Assembly: GCA_015143295.1 (NCBI GenBank)
Contig: CM026570.1
Coordinates: 5,976,047 to 6,040,046 of the forward strand
Length of the DNA: 64,000 bases
Direction: 5' to 3'
From: Tetracentron sinense
Lineage: Eukaryota; Streptophyta; Magnoliopsida; Trochodendrales; Trochodendraceae
This document shows, piece by piece, positions 1-12,900 of the stretch (within the stretch, counting starts at the first letter, position 1; each line of letters opens with the position of its first letter). A program made the translations under genes and the position numbers. The notes below the pieces were generated by a model, which saw nothing but the letters and a program-made list of their open reading frames with translations, made no database searches and had not been told where the DNA came from.

Positions 1-122
1 TCCGGAAATTTAGTTTTTCTTTTTTATCAAGAATCCAATGTCGTTATCACGATATTACATAAGTTCAACTTCTAAACACTTTTGCATAAGAAATATCATG
101 ATATTTTAAAAATATAGTATTA

Positions 123-380
123 GGGTGTGTTTGGTTGTCCACTTAAATGAAAATTAACAAGTTGTAGTAGTATATAAGCTAGGGCATTTGGAAATGGAGT
201 CATCTCAAAAAAAATAAACATTTAAAAACCCAATAATAAAAATAGAAAATAGGTTGAAAATTTAAAGTGACCTCATTTCTAATCTTATTGTCATTGGAAG
301 GCACGTTTTATCAATGCCTTTGGTTTATGGACTAAATTTTGAATGAAACCATTTCATTTCAGTAGACAACCAAACAAACC
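123..380. mobile_element. MITE-like element with terminal inverted repeats
   Basis: The left end reads GGGTGTGTTTGGTTGTCCAC. The reverse complement of the right end reads GGTTTGTTTGGTTGTCTAC, giving inverted termini of about 20 bp around 260 bp of AT-rich DNA without coding capacity. Such GTTTGGTT-type ends are common in plant MITEs. I found no clear target-site duplication, so the superfamily is not assigned. Confidence 0.6.
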
Positions 381-1120
381 TTTCCAAAAAAAATTACAGG
401 TTCTTGGTAAGGAGGGCAAAAAGCGATTCTCAGATGATATTTGACATTGTTCCAAATCAGAAACAGATTATAAAAACGGATAACTCACAAATAGGATTCT
501 CCCTTTAACGCTCAATTTTTTATATCAAGTCCGAGAGAAATCATTATGTTCCATAAGGAGGATCAATTTTTTTTGTTCCTTAAAAAGGGTTATGATTGCG
601 AAAGAAACATGCCATAACAAATGCATTCATAGAAACATAACAAGAAATCGTTATGTGGGAACGATACTATACACTAACCATATTCAAAACGAAGTGCCTA
701 AGGAGAAACATATGTAATATATCTACATTTCTAGTGTGATTGGATTCCAATTAATTCATCGTAGTTATTGCAGATGCAATCACCTGTGTGACTCTAAAAG
801 ATACTTTCACTAATTGTCCATAGCAAATATGGCGATAGACTACTTAATGTAATAGTGTTTACCTCTGGTCTTTCCTGATGAGCATGATTTGTGGGGTATT
901 GCACACATCCTCAGGGATTCATCTCAATCTAAATGGGTTGGGACACCCCAAATCACCAAAAAAAAATGTAATAGTCGTTTATTTATTTATTTTTGGTTAG
1001 AATTGTAAAGGATAAAATTCGTTAAAATATGTGAGTGTTGTGACAATTAGAACGTCTTTGGTGTTATAACGGTCGATACGAGCTTGTGTACTTTTTGAGT
1101 ACGTATTTGTTGTGCGTGTG

Positions 1121-1258
1121 ACAACGGACTCGTTGTGCTTATCACAACGAGAACGTTGTCCTCTAGACAACGGACTCCTAGTCATCAAGACAACGATATC
1201 GTCCTCGGTGCAACAACGAACCCGTGCTTTAGTCAACAACGAGACCGACTATCAGGAC
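1121..1258. repeat. Six-unit 23-bp-phased ACAACG array
   Basis: The hexamer ACAACG, followed by A or G, starts at 1121, 1144, 1167, 1190, 1213 and 1236, exactly 23 bp apart each time. The remaining 16 to 17 bases of each unit differ strongly. The period is not a multiple of three, so this is not a coding repeat. It lies about 240 bp upstream of a TATA box (1497-1505), an arrangement like the upstream enhancer repeats of some LTR retrotransposons. A decayed tandem repeat in which only the start of each unit has been kept is the simplest description. Confidence 0.8.
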
Positions 1259-1496
1259 CCGATCTCCAGGAGGCGATCATTTGTCTCTGACGTTAGGTGG
1301 AAAGCACTGTCTTAGCATTTATTGGCAGTCACCTCAGATGAGTTTTTAACCCTAACCGGCCTTAGAGATTGTAGGCTCACACGTGTGACACGTAAGGCTC
1401 CAGATATGTCTGACATATTTGGTAATGAGTGTGAAGCTAGTGACATGGTCATCCATTGTCATCGATGGTCATTCCTTGGGCTTCCAAAGCTAAACC

Positions 1497-1505
1497 TATA
1501 AATAC
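1497..1505 (+). promoter_or_regulatory. TATA box in a probable LTR fragment
   Basis: CTATAAATA is a good plant TATA box. No gene follows it within the next 2 kb. The downstream 300 bp are pyrimidine-rich with no open frame I recognise, which fits an LTR U3/R region better than a cellular promoter. I could not find a second LTR, primer-binding site or target-site duplication, so this remains a guess. Confidence 0.35.
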
Positions 1506-3484
1506 TCTCAGATACCCAGTGCATAGGGATCGCATAAGTGTGGAATTTCGGTGCATCAGCATCCGATCCATCATCAGAGAATCAAAAGCTTGAGACTCAG
1601 AGCATAAGATTAAATCTCAGTGCCCCCTCTCAGTGCTATAGTGCTCTTACTATTCATCTTCTTCTTCCTACACTGACTTTACATTGGAGCTTATTTCAGG
1701 GTGCACACCCGCCCCCTTTGCCGCTTCAGCTAGTGGGATTTTGTTATCTTCCTTCTACCGGTAAATCAGAGCTTGCACCAGTTACTAACGTGTGACTTCT
1801 CTATAAAATTTCCCACTTCAAGAATAATAGTGGTTACTTTACATCATAGGTCGCTCGCTTGTCTATGAGATTGTTTTGCTTAGTTTAATGTAATATTCTT
1901 ATTAAGGCCTCAATCATCACAATCAAAACGTTTTTGATATTTAAGTAGTTAATCCATTGATAATTGTCTTGCTGTGATCAATAAATCCCATATTGCTAAA
2001 GATGACTGGTTGTGTAGGGGGGGTCTTTTTGGCTTGAGAATGCAATTGTCTTCAATATTTTCTCTTTATGTCGTATTCGATCAAGACCTTGCTTGCTTAC
2101 TCCTCTCCCAACGCTGATCTTCTTCACTTATTCCAGCCACTAATGTCACCACTACAACTAGCTCTCCCATAGCTATCATTATCGATCATTCGGATTATTT
2201 TTAACCCGAAGAGAAAAGTGAAAGAAAAAAGATGGTGCTCCCTCTCTCTACTGGTTACTTTTTAAATGAGAACCCATGAAAAAGGGCTTTCATTTAGAGT
2301 ATCTAGCATAATTCTCAAAAAATGATTAAACAAAATGTATATGACTTTTGAAATAGGGGGTATTGTTTGACTATGTACCCATCTTCATTACTATAAATAC
2401 AAGAGGAAAGCTAATCTTACTCGGCTTTCCTACTCTCAATTTGAACCAACCACCTGACCATTACCATTTTCAATGTTAAAGCCTTACAACCATTGAAAAT
2501 GTGTGTACTTTAACGGTGAAAATGGATAAATGGTTCGCTCACTCTCTCACTCTCACAGAAAGTAGGAAAAACCCAAAGTAGTAGCAGTAGCAATGTTAGT
2601 GGCCGGATTAGTTATGGTATGTACTATGTACGTTTCCTACATGGCATACAAGTATTGTTTCTCCTTGTTTAGAAGGACAACTACATCATTGCCTCATGAT
2701 TTTGTCTTGTTAAATAATAAAATAACATTATATAAAAAATATTGTTTTTAACGTTTTGCCCCTTGTCTTATAACTATGCCTTATTAAATAACTAAATAGT
2801 AAATATATAGCATATATTTTTCTCAAAAGTTCATGCTCAGTCCCTTTCATGGCTATGCCCTTTTAAATTATTTAATCACACAATATGATTTTTTTTTTCT
2901 TTCAAAAGTTTAGGTGCAGTTGCCCACCTTGCTCTTGGTTTCACATTCTACCTTTGGGGGACAACAAAATGCAATAAGATAGAAGACATGACTGTATAAA
3001 TAAAGGAAAAATAATCACCTCCTTGGTCAGTGATGTGAGGAGGAGGGGCGTCTCGGCTCCCCTTTTCTTAACACGTATCCCTTTTAAGTCTTTTTTAATT
3101 TATGGTTAAGATTCACTCACCCTTAAGATTCACCGATATACCCTTGGTTTTTAGAAAGAAAAAATCAACCAGAGTAAAAAAAAAAAAACTAACCCAAGTT
3201 TGTGGCAGTTGAAGGGGTGGCTTTGTGAGAGCAAGGAACAATAGTTCGCTCCTCCTCGTGGAGTGAATTATTGCTTTAAATATAAATCTTAATAATGGGC
3301 AAATGTTACACCGGCTCTTTAGTTTTTATTAGAGTCCTGACCGCGTGATGTGTTTTCTATTTTCTATTTTTGAGGAGTGCTATCCCCACTAAGTCAAATA
3401 TTTTTTCCATATGCAATGTGGGTGCAACACGTGGTATTGCTACCCTATGACAAGAGATGCACCGACACTTGTTGCCACCACCTT

Positions 3485-3690
3485 TATTATTTTAACGAGG
3501 AACCCAAACTCAACCTTTGTGTAAACCGGGTAAACCCCGAGCACATACAGGACCTGCAACTCACATGAACCATAAGCCCAAGTACCATGAGAACCATGAA
3601 AGACCTAATGGGATAGCAAGGGTCGACCTGAGGACCTCCACTTCCTAAGGAGTGGTCCCTTGCCAACTGAGCTAACCCTTACAGGTTTTA
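3485..3690 (-). mobile_element. tRNA-derived SINE, copy 1
   Basis: On the minus strand the element has a tRNA-like A box, TTAGCTCAGTTGG, and a B-box-like GGTCGACCC, and it ends in an A-rich tail (AAAATAATAAA). It is flanked by a perfect 13-bp target-site duplication, TTGCCACCACCTT, at 3472-3484 and 3691-3703. The body matches the copy at 15686-15894 along its whole length. The insertion lies about 240 bp upstream of the TON2 start codon, so it probably sits in the TON2 promoter or 5' leader. Confidence 0.9.
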
Positions 3691-3931
3691 TTGCCACCAC
3701 CTTATGTCTCGGAAGACCGGAACTGGGTTACTATTTCTGTTTCTCTTACAGTATTAAACTGTTTTTTGTTTTTAATGTTTCCTTTCGAGCTGAGGAACTC
3801 TGTAGACACGAAGTCACGAGGACTAGCGTTCTGTACCAGTAGTGTTTCTGATTCTAGGGTTTCTGTTGAACTCTATCTTCTCTGAAGACTAAGCGAAGTC
3901 GAGGAGAATCAAAGAAGAAAAAGAGGTAGGC

Positions 3932-6900
3932 ATGTACAGCGGCTCCAGCGATGGGGAAAGCCACGAAGCAGCGCCGAGGAAGATCCCGCCGGCGTCCTCC
4001 ATGCCATGGGTTCGGAAACTTCGCCGGTTTATTGGATCCGGCGCCGGACTCGGCTCCGAAGCTCTGATGGGTTTGTATTTTTTCAATAATTATTTAATTC
4101 AGTAGATTACTTGTTAGTCCTTGTTTATTTCCCATAATTGATAAACTTCTAGTAAGAATTGAGGGAAATGTGCAATTGGGATGCCATATTCATGAATGAG
4201 TAATCAATTCGGCCCATTTTGGGTTAAATGTAAACAAAATGTGCTTAACCTGCAAATGTGTTTCATGGGAAGATTTGGCTTGTCGAATCAAGAAAGCTAT
4301 AATTGTATTTTGCAGACATGAGTCGCTGGTAGTAGTAAGTCCTATTTTTGATCCGTAATCAAACATATATATTAATGTTGATGAAAATGTACGATAGCAA
4401 AATAGCAAATCCACTCCTTCCTGATGATTGGAGCACCACTCCATAACAAGCAGTCGGATCCTTGAATAGATGTGTGAAGGATTAGATTGGGAGTCCTAAA
4501 AAACTCTCTTCTTCTTCTCTTTCCATGTCGACCATGATATAACACTTGACAGAACTAACCAGATAGCCATCCTAGAATGGTAGAACTATCCACACATACC
4601 AAAGACCAACAAGATAAGAAGTTGTGAATGAAAGATGAAAAGACCTAATCCACACCTACTCGGGAGAGAAAAAAATTCAAAAATTACATGTAATAGGGTA
4701 ATGCAAGAGCAAGTGATCTAATGTCTTTTCTGCTTGAAGGCACATAAAACAACGGTTGGCCTACCTCCACTCGAAAGATACGATGATTTTCAATCAGCCA
4801 GTTTCTTAAAAATCTGGTTAATTATGAATTACCAGATTCTAGGCCGACAAGGCTTTGAAACTAGACCTTAGTGGCAGATCCAAGTAGGATGTTGGCAAAG
4901 ACCCCGCTTTGCACCTAGGCAGGCGGCTAAAAGAGACAGGTTGGGGGCATCTCCCACCTAAAAAATTTCACTATTTTTAAAGTTAATCCTTAGACCCGTG
5001 ACCGCTTCGAAGCATCTAAAGAGAATGAATATATCTAAGCTGTCTAGAAGAGGCCTCACAGAGGATCAATGTATCACCAGCAAACTGAATGTGGGCGATG
5101 GATACATCACTAGCATGTTGGAAACCTGAGAGCTCTGTGTTTAGATTTGGATCATTTAAAATGTCCCCTACCTTAGAAGAATATTCCCAAATTTTGCATG
5201 TTCCTTTTAATGCTCTGAAAATCATTCTGAACCATGCTGTGAGTTACAAAAATAAGATTGTGAGATTTTTGGGATGTTGTGGAATACTCTTGAGAAACTC
5301 GATGGGGAACACACTTTTAAAAGGTGCTCTTTAAGTTTTTAATTGAATCTTTTGCACTTTGGGATCCTTCTTGGATTAAAACTTTGATGTATACTAGAAA
5401 GACATAAATGTGGACCATGCATCGCCTAAATGCCCTTGCGTGGAAGTCATGGGTATGCCCTTGCATTAGAAGTCATAAGCCATGTGTTGTTCCCTCTCTC
5501 CTACATCGACATAGATGCATCCATAGTGTATATTGTATACCAGATGGAGGATGATCGGACTTTATACCAATGGAATTGGCAGAAACTATTCGAGCTCTGA
5601 ATTGGTGTTCTCACCGGGGGGAGGGGGGTTCTTTTAAGGATGTGGCTCACTTCCCACGCTTTAACCAACCTAGCAATGATTGAGTCGAACTTGGAAGAAG
5701 CATCAAATTCAGCCACGTCCAAGACCTCCTTGTCAATATCAGGAACGTCCTGGACCAACAAACTGCCTCAGGAGTTATTTTTGTAACTTTGCTACATGTT
5801 TTGGAAGGATTATCAGAGTATGGAAAAGAACATGCAAAATTCGGAAATATTCTTCTAAGGTGTGGGACATTTCAAATGAGCCAAGTCTAAACACAGAACT
5901 CTCCAAGTGTGCTTCAGAAATATGGGCTAGCGTCATCAATCGTTTTGAGAAAACCCTGGACGATGCTTCAGCAGTCAAGTGGAACTCCCTCGACTTAGGA
6001 TGGGTCAAAGTTAATATGGACGGGGCTGCTCTCCTTCTCTGTGCTGCCATGATGCCATCCATCCACTCGACTATTGTAGAAAGGGCACAGTGAACTTACA
6101 AAAATCACTTATATGATTTTTATTATTTGGAACCGGCCTTGGTTTTTGACATAATTACATTGTAGCACTCGCCTTTTAGGTTATCTCTCTGTGAACTTTC
6201 TGTCCTTTTGTTTGCTGTAACCTTCTGCTATTAATATATATTTGTTTACAAAAAGAGTTTGTTGGATTCATGTTAAAATTTAGACTTCCTTTCTAGAGGA
6301 AACTATGAATTTCATGTTATTTCAACTGCTTATACATATTGATGACTACAAGTTAGATGTTCCTCTTATCTTACAATCTAACTGTACAGGTTGCTGTTCA
6401 CCCTTGCAGAGCTCGAAACAAAGAGAATCTTGCTTGAGATATTTAAAGAGAAGCAACAAAAGAATTCTGAAGCTGGGACAATTCCAAACTTCTACAGAAA
6501 GGCATGAGGCACAAATGTTTGTTTTTATTGGTTGGCTCTATGATCTAAATGAGTGTACAAGATGTCATAAATTATGATAAGGCTGGTGACTGGTTAAACT
6601 AAGGGAGCTGATTGTTTTGGATTTTTGTATGCCTCTCTCCTGGTCTGTCTGTTCATTGACAGACATCTCTGCGTTACTGCAATCTGATATTGACGCCTAA
6701 TATAGCATATATGCAAATGTGTCCATCAGATTTTGCTTGAACACATTTTGAAGTTATACTATTTTCGTTATTGGATATTTACGAATTATTTTATTTCTTA
6801 CCCATTCTCTTTTACCCTTTTTCTGTTATCCTGTTTTCCGTGGTACAGAAGCCTGAAGAAGGATCCATCAGTCACAGGGTCCAAAGGTTGGCAAAGTGCC

Positions 6901-9900
6901 GCTTTTTGAAGGTATCATTACGTCATTGAATTTCTCTGCATGCTCTCTGCTGATTATTGATAATGTTGATTGCCATAGCATTTCATAATCTGCATATTGG
7001 GTCTTTTTGCTCCACAGTGAGGACTAACTCTCATATTGTTGCCACCGCCTGTAGTATTAGTTCTTTTTTTGGCCTGCAGAAATGGTTTGTGGTTATAGCT
7101 GTGCACCACATCATGTGGTTTTCATGTCATCATATACTTGATTGTCTGGTATATTATTTGAAATGGTTAACCAATTTGATTGAAGTTTCACTTCACTTGT
7201 GCAGAAGCAGTCCGATCTCTTACTAAATGCTGATGATCTAGATGCCATGTGGGTTTGCTTAAGAGAAAATTGTGTGATTGATGATGCCACTGGTGCTGAG
7301 AAGGTATGGATGCCTCTTCACTTTAATCTACTTCCCCTCTATTTGTTTTTTTATCGGTAATCAGAGATATTTAATATATGAGAAGAAAAATCAATTACGA
7401 AAGAGGTTCACAAGAAAGTGAACCAACAAGCTAGAGTACTTCCCCTCTGTTTCATGTCATACATAATATTTTTTGTCAGAATTCAGTTTTTTCTATAAGT
7501 ACTGAAAATCAGGAGCTATAGTTTGTATAGCCTCTCTAAAGATCATTCCAATTTCCAACCATTGCAAACATTTTTGACATTTTTGTCAAATGTGGGAACA
7601 ATAGTTTGGTATCCATACTTTAGCATTTTTCTGCTTGGAATCATAGTTTGTACTTTGCAGTGGAATGATTTTTTTCTTTTCCAAATTTTTTATCAATTCA
7701 AGATTGCTGTATGTGCAGTTTTTCCTTCTTTTTTTTCTTCTCTCCCTATCTTTATCTAATATATGCTTGCAATTCATTCCTATTGTTTTTATTCATCATT
7801 TGTTCTGATCACTCCTGACAATTATTGTGTGGTTGAATTTATTGTTGTCATCTGTTTAACCAGTAATGAAACATGACAAGAAGACCCTTCCTGGAAATTA
7901 AAATGTGATTATTGCAGTCATTGGTCATCAGCAGATGAGATGCTTAATATTATGTCGACCACCTACCTATAAAAATAACCTTTGTGATAAGTGTATGTCA
8001 TCTCTTTTGCATTTTTCCAAATATGTTGATTGGGTACGTGGTCTGTTTGACAAGTAATTGAACTAGCCATTTTTTGTTCAGTAATGCTTGTGCTTCATAC
8101 ACTTACATCAGTCTTTAAGATATGCCTTTCTGGTATTTCTTATCAAGAATTATTTTCGAGGAACAAATGTTGATCGTTATTATCTGGCGACATTACATTT
8201 AAGACATGGCAGTAAATAATTGATCGAACTTTCATTGGACTCCTATTGCCTTGCCTAGTGATACTTCTTCTCTTAGTCGGGATTCTTTGCTGATCGTTTG
8301 ATTTAGTATTCTTGCCTCATGCTAAGTATGAGGAATGTTTGATCAATGTCTTTCAGAAGGATGACTTTTGCTGTAATTTTTCCCCTTTTCTTCGTTATTA
8401 TGTACTTGATTATCTGCACCAAAATTTTCTGGTTTTAATTATCTTTTAAACTTCTATTCAATTCAAGCATTATGATCTGACAATGATGATAATACATTTC
8501 TTAAGTTGTCCCCTGGCAGATGAATTATGAAGATTTTTGCCACATTGCGTCGGTATGTACAGAGCAAATAGGCCCCAAGTGTCGACGCTTTTTCAGCCCT
8601 TCAAATTTTATGAAATTTGAGAAAGATGAGTCAGGAAGAATTGCCATCCTTCCTTTTTACCTTTATGTGATGCGCACGGTGGGTCGCTCTTCTGTTCTTA
8701 AAGAACTCCTTTCTTAGGACTTATTTGTTCTAAAATAATGAAGTGTTTACAGAATGTTAGCAGCATACTATCACTTCACCAATCATCGCTTTTATAGTGC
8801 CAATTTTTACCCATTAATTTTCTTGATTGTACTAATGGTGTGGACTTTACATTCCATGTTGACATTGTAGTGAACATTTGTTTGCCATTAAAGCAAGCTT
8901 TTTGTTAGTTCTCTTCTTCAAAGAATTGCTGTGGACTATTTACATATGTTTCTCATGCCAATTCTTGGTCTGGGCACCATCTGTTGAAACAGGTTGTGAG
9001 ATTTTTTCATAGTACGTTCAAGTCCTTGGATTAGTCTTCGATGGGTAGAAGTTAGTCTTTATCATCTGCTGTATGAGGGTAACTGAAAATATTGGCCACA
9101 TAATTTACACTTTTAAGGAGTGAAAAATGTTATTTTTTTAGTAATTAGCGAAAAAGCAAGGAAGATAATTTCACAAGTACCGCACCTACAATACCCTAAA
9201 GGTCCCAAAGTCAATGCGCATTCCACGCCCTCAAGAAGGAACGCTAGCTAGTCAATGAAAAGTTTGACCTGTCTTCTTAGCGAACTCTTCTGACTACTTT
9301 ACCCGAGATCACTGCTTGCTTGCCTATGCTTACTGTCTGACCTGCTTTCTTACCTCACCTTATCGCTTGAACTACTACTCTGGTTGAGGAGAGAAGGGTT
9401 TGGGGGAAATGGGGTCCCGTGGAGTCTTTCCCATTCTCTGGCTTGTGAGGAAGGTGGATACCTCTGAGTCTGCGGCAAGCTCTCTAGTAGTTGTTATTGA
9501 CCAGTATCCGGCTTCGATCGGTAAACTTTCATCTCACATGGCCACTTGATAGTTCAATAAGCCAAAGAAAGATAGGAATGCTTCCTTTCGGTTCAGTTTA
9601 TTTAATTCTTTCTATATTAGAATAAGATTGAAAGACTAACCAATGTTTTCAAAACCAGAAAGCCACCGGAAGCAGGGTTGATTGTGTAGTTGGATTGGTC
9701 TTAACTCTTAACCAACCAGTTCAATGAAAATCTTTATGAAGAACTCGAAGTTGGGAAAAAAAATGATGTAGTGTTGGAATATTTGGAAGGAAAAATACCG
9801 GCAAATCTTAAAGACAAGTCTAAGCCCATTCAATCATTGATGGACAATAACATAATGATGGTTTATCATGAGTCCTCCGTGCTCATAGAATTCAAGTAGA

Positions 9901-12900
9901 TTAGCGCAGCTTCTTTCTTTCTTCTCCCCCACCCCAATTGCGTTGTCCTAGTCCTTGGCAGTTGATAGAGAATTTGTATAGTTGTGTTGTCAAATGGCTG
10001 TTTCGATGTCTTTTTCCTCTCTTGTGTACATGGGGCTTGTGTCTCTTCTTTTTCAATGAATTACCCCAAATAGACAAGTTGGGAAAAAATAATTTAAAGA
10101 GAAAAATATTGCTCGATAGCGAGAGCGGTTTGGTCCTATTTCTTTTTGCATCCCTTGGATCTTCCCAAGATCCTTTCGGAGCTTCTGATCTTGTAGGTTT
10201 TCTGTATTATTTTCAGGTCCGGTGGGAGTAGTTTGGCCTTTCCTCCTTCGGGCTATAGCATGGGTCTTATGGAAGGAGAGAAATAGGAGAGTGTTTGAGG
10301 ACACATCCTCGAACACCTCTAGGATCCAAGCTAGGGTGTGATCTCTTGTCACGTCTTGGTATTCGGTGGAGGATGCAGGTGGAGACCCTTGGGGGATCAC
10401 AATTATTTCATAGTCGTTGATGTTAGTTTCGATTTCCCTGCTTTTTGCTTTGTTTCTTCTCCTTGTTCACCCTTAGTGAACCTTGCATTGTATGTCTTTG
10501 GTCTCTATTATTATATATCTAGCATTACCGATCAAAAAAAAAGGAAGTGCTGACGACAAAAGAAGGAAAACTGTCTTTCTATGAGTGTATGTCCACTTAA
10601 TTAGCCATATACAAGTAAAACCCATTAATAATAAATATGAAAATTGGACAGGGAAGATGGGAGAATATAAGAGCAAATGTGATCAAAATGGGACTGAAAA
10701 AAAAAATGTGATCAAGATGGGAGAGGAAACTCGAGAGTACAGCGAGTAAATGGGTAAAGAAGCTCAAAGAGCAAACTTAAATGAATTAATGAAAATAAAT
10801 AATAGAAAAAGAATACTTGATTTATTGGTATTTTTCTTTATGTGTGCTATTCTAGTGAAATGTCTTCTGGATAGTGATTATATTTCCGTGCCTTTACTTT
10901 TAAGAACATTAAAGCTGACCATGGTCACCACGATGAGGATGTATTGTATAGATACTCTTCCTTGTGCCAACGATTAGAATAATACATAAGCTAGAATTGG
11001 TGTAAATAGAAACACTTGGTACATTGAGAACGACTTGTGGTTTTCTCTTTCGTGAAAGCTCTTTTCTTATTAGAAAAAAGATTGCCACCAATAGCTTGCA
11101 GTGAAGTCCAAAGCATTAAAAGTTGGGATAACTGCTCTCATGTTTTGTCTTGAAATTCCTTTATTGTTTCCTTATCTAGGCTGGAATCCCACCAACAGGG
11201 AATGATGGTGGGTTTTAGTGGAAAAGTGGAAGAATAGAATCTAGACAAGAACACCATATAACCCCATAAGGCATTTGCTTCCAGGCAGAGTAGTGGTTCC
11301 AGAGTGCCCAGTTTTTACAAATCGACCATCTGTTTGTTCGGTTCCTGTTGGACCAGTCCAGGTGGCTCAATTTACAATGTTGTAAAATATTGGATTAGCA
11401 AATTTCCAACATTTGCTCTTCTTTTTCTGTTCCATTTGAAATGCTAACTTGAGACATACGTTAGTTCCTGTGTGGATTTGCTTTCATATTATCTAAAAAT
11501 AATGTTACTGTCCGTGTTTCCATAAAACTGCCATGTACCACTACTTACTTTCATTGTTGTCGTTCAGGTTTCACTTACGCAGGCAAGAATTGATATGAGT
11601 GAGCTTGATGAGGATTCCGATGGTTTCCTTCAACCTCATGTATGGACTACTTGCACTATTGTTGGGCCAGTGATCTATTTTAATGATTTAATATACCTCA
11701 ATGGGATGATGGTTTCTTATACAGCTGTACTATCTTAATAGACAGTGGTTGCTGGTTGAGTTCCTACCTATTCAGAGCAATCTGCTGTTTATAACAACCT
11801 TATTTATTTTGTTTCTGTTTAGGAAATGGAGGCCTACATAAGAGGCCTTATTCCTAATCTGGCACAACTACGTGATATGCCTGCAGCCTTTGTTCAAATG
11901 TACTGCCGCATAGCTGCACACAAATTCTTCTTTTTCTGTGATCCTCCTAGACGAGGTTTGCCATTATATCTCAAATTTTGATTGGAATTGACAGTTGATT
12001 TCTAGATTTCATTTTCTGATTAGTAAGTACTGAATCTTTATCTTTTAGGAAACAAAATTTTCTGCCTCTGCATAGTTTTTCCATAAAGGTTTTTGTATGG
12101 ATATCCCCGTGTTCTATTGACTTGTTTATTTATTTTTCTTCATTCCTCTCACTGTTATCAGATTTTATGTATACCCCAACATTATGTAGATTCTGTTCAA
12201 ATCCCCCCTACTATGCGAAAATATCAATTCAAGTTACTTTAGGTGAAAACAGTGTTTTAAAACTCAAAAACCCGACTCGACCCAGAACCTTGCCAAGCCA
12301 AGTCGACTCGAAAACCCGGTCAAAACTCGTCCGAGTAATGATACCTAAAAGTTGGAACTCGAAAAAATATAATTTTTGGTGCATAGATATATGGTATAAA
12401 TTAAAAATTAATGATAAAATAGACCTAAAATGAGATTATATATATATATATGAATTAAAATTATAAAAATCAAAAAGTATTTAAAATATTAATGAATTAT
12501 AGAACAACAAAGCAATGACATTGATCATGATAATTAGATGAAATAAGTGGAGAGGATGGGAACAATATAGCCAGAGATATCCTCTATGGTTGTATTGTGA
12601 TGGAGCCACGTGTCCCATAACTTACATGTTAGTTAGAATCATGGTTTAAAATATCGATACGTATCGACTGATATGAGCCGATACGTATATTATTTAGAGC
12701 TACCCGATACATTGGTACGCTGGAAAAAAAAATCTCTCGTATCGGACGTAGTTGGCCGATTGGGCCCGATACGCTCAATACGGGCCCAATAGCGGAAATT
12801 TTCAATTAATTTATTTTCTCCTTCAATTTACACTAGGATGAACAACATAGACCCAATACACACAACTTATTTACATAAAATATTATTTAAATAAATGGTT

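Larger units (their letters stand above)
1..3484. other. TE-derived upstream intergenic DNA, no gene
   Basis: No protein-coding gene is supported here. The stretch holds a MITE-like element (123-380), a 23-bp-phased array (1121-1258), and an LTR-like promoter segment with a TATA box (1497-1505). A degenerate AT-rich repeat lies at about 2680-2960. It has successive blocks resembling CCCCTTGTCTTATAACTATG followed by TTATTAAATAA, and related blocks recur at about 59650-59800, so it is probably an old interspersed repeat. Elsewhere I see only AT-rich sequence and short spurious open frames. Confidence 0.6.

Noticed and set aside
5016-5334. Small overlapping open frames on both strands as a gene
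   Set aside because: They belong to a decayed LINE fragment in an intron, with a mutated reverse-transcriptase motif.
9150-9600. Possible organelle-derived DNA in TON2 intron 5
   Set aside because: Base composition differs from its surroundings (more GC, CTTTC words), but I recognise no mitochondrial or plastid gene; an organelle-genome search would decide.
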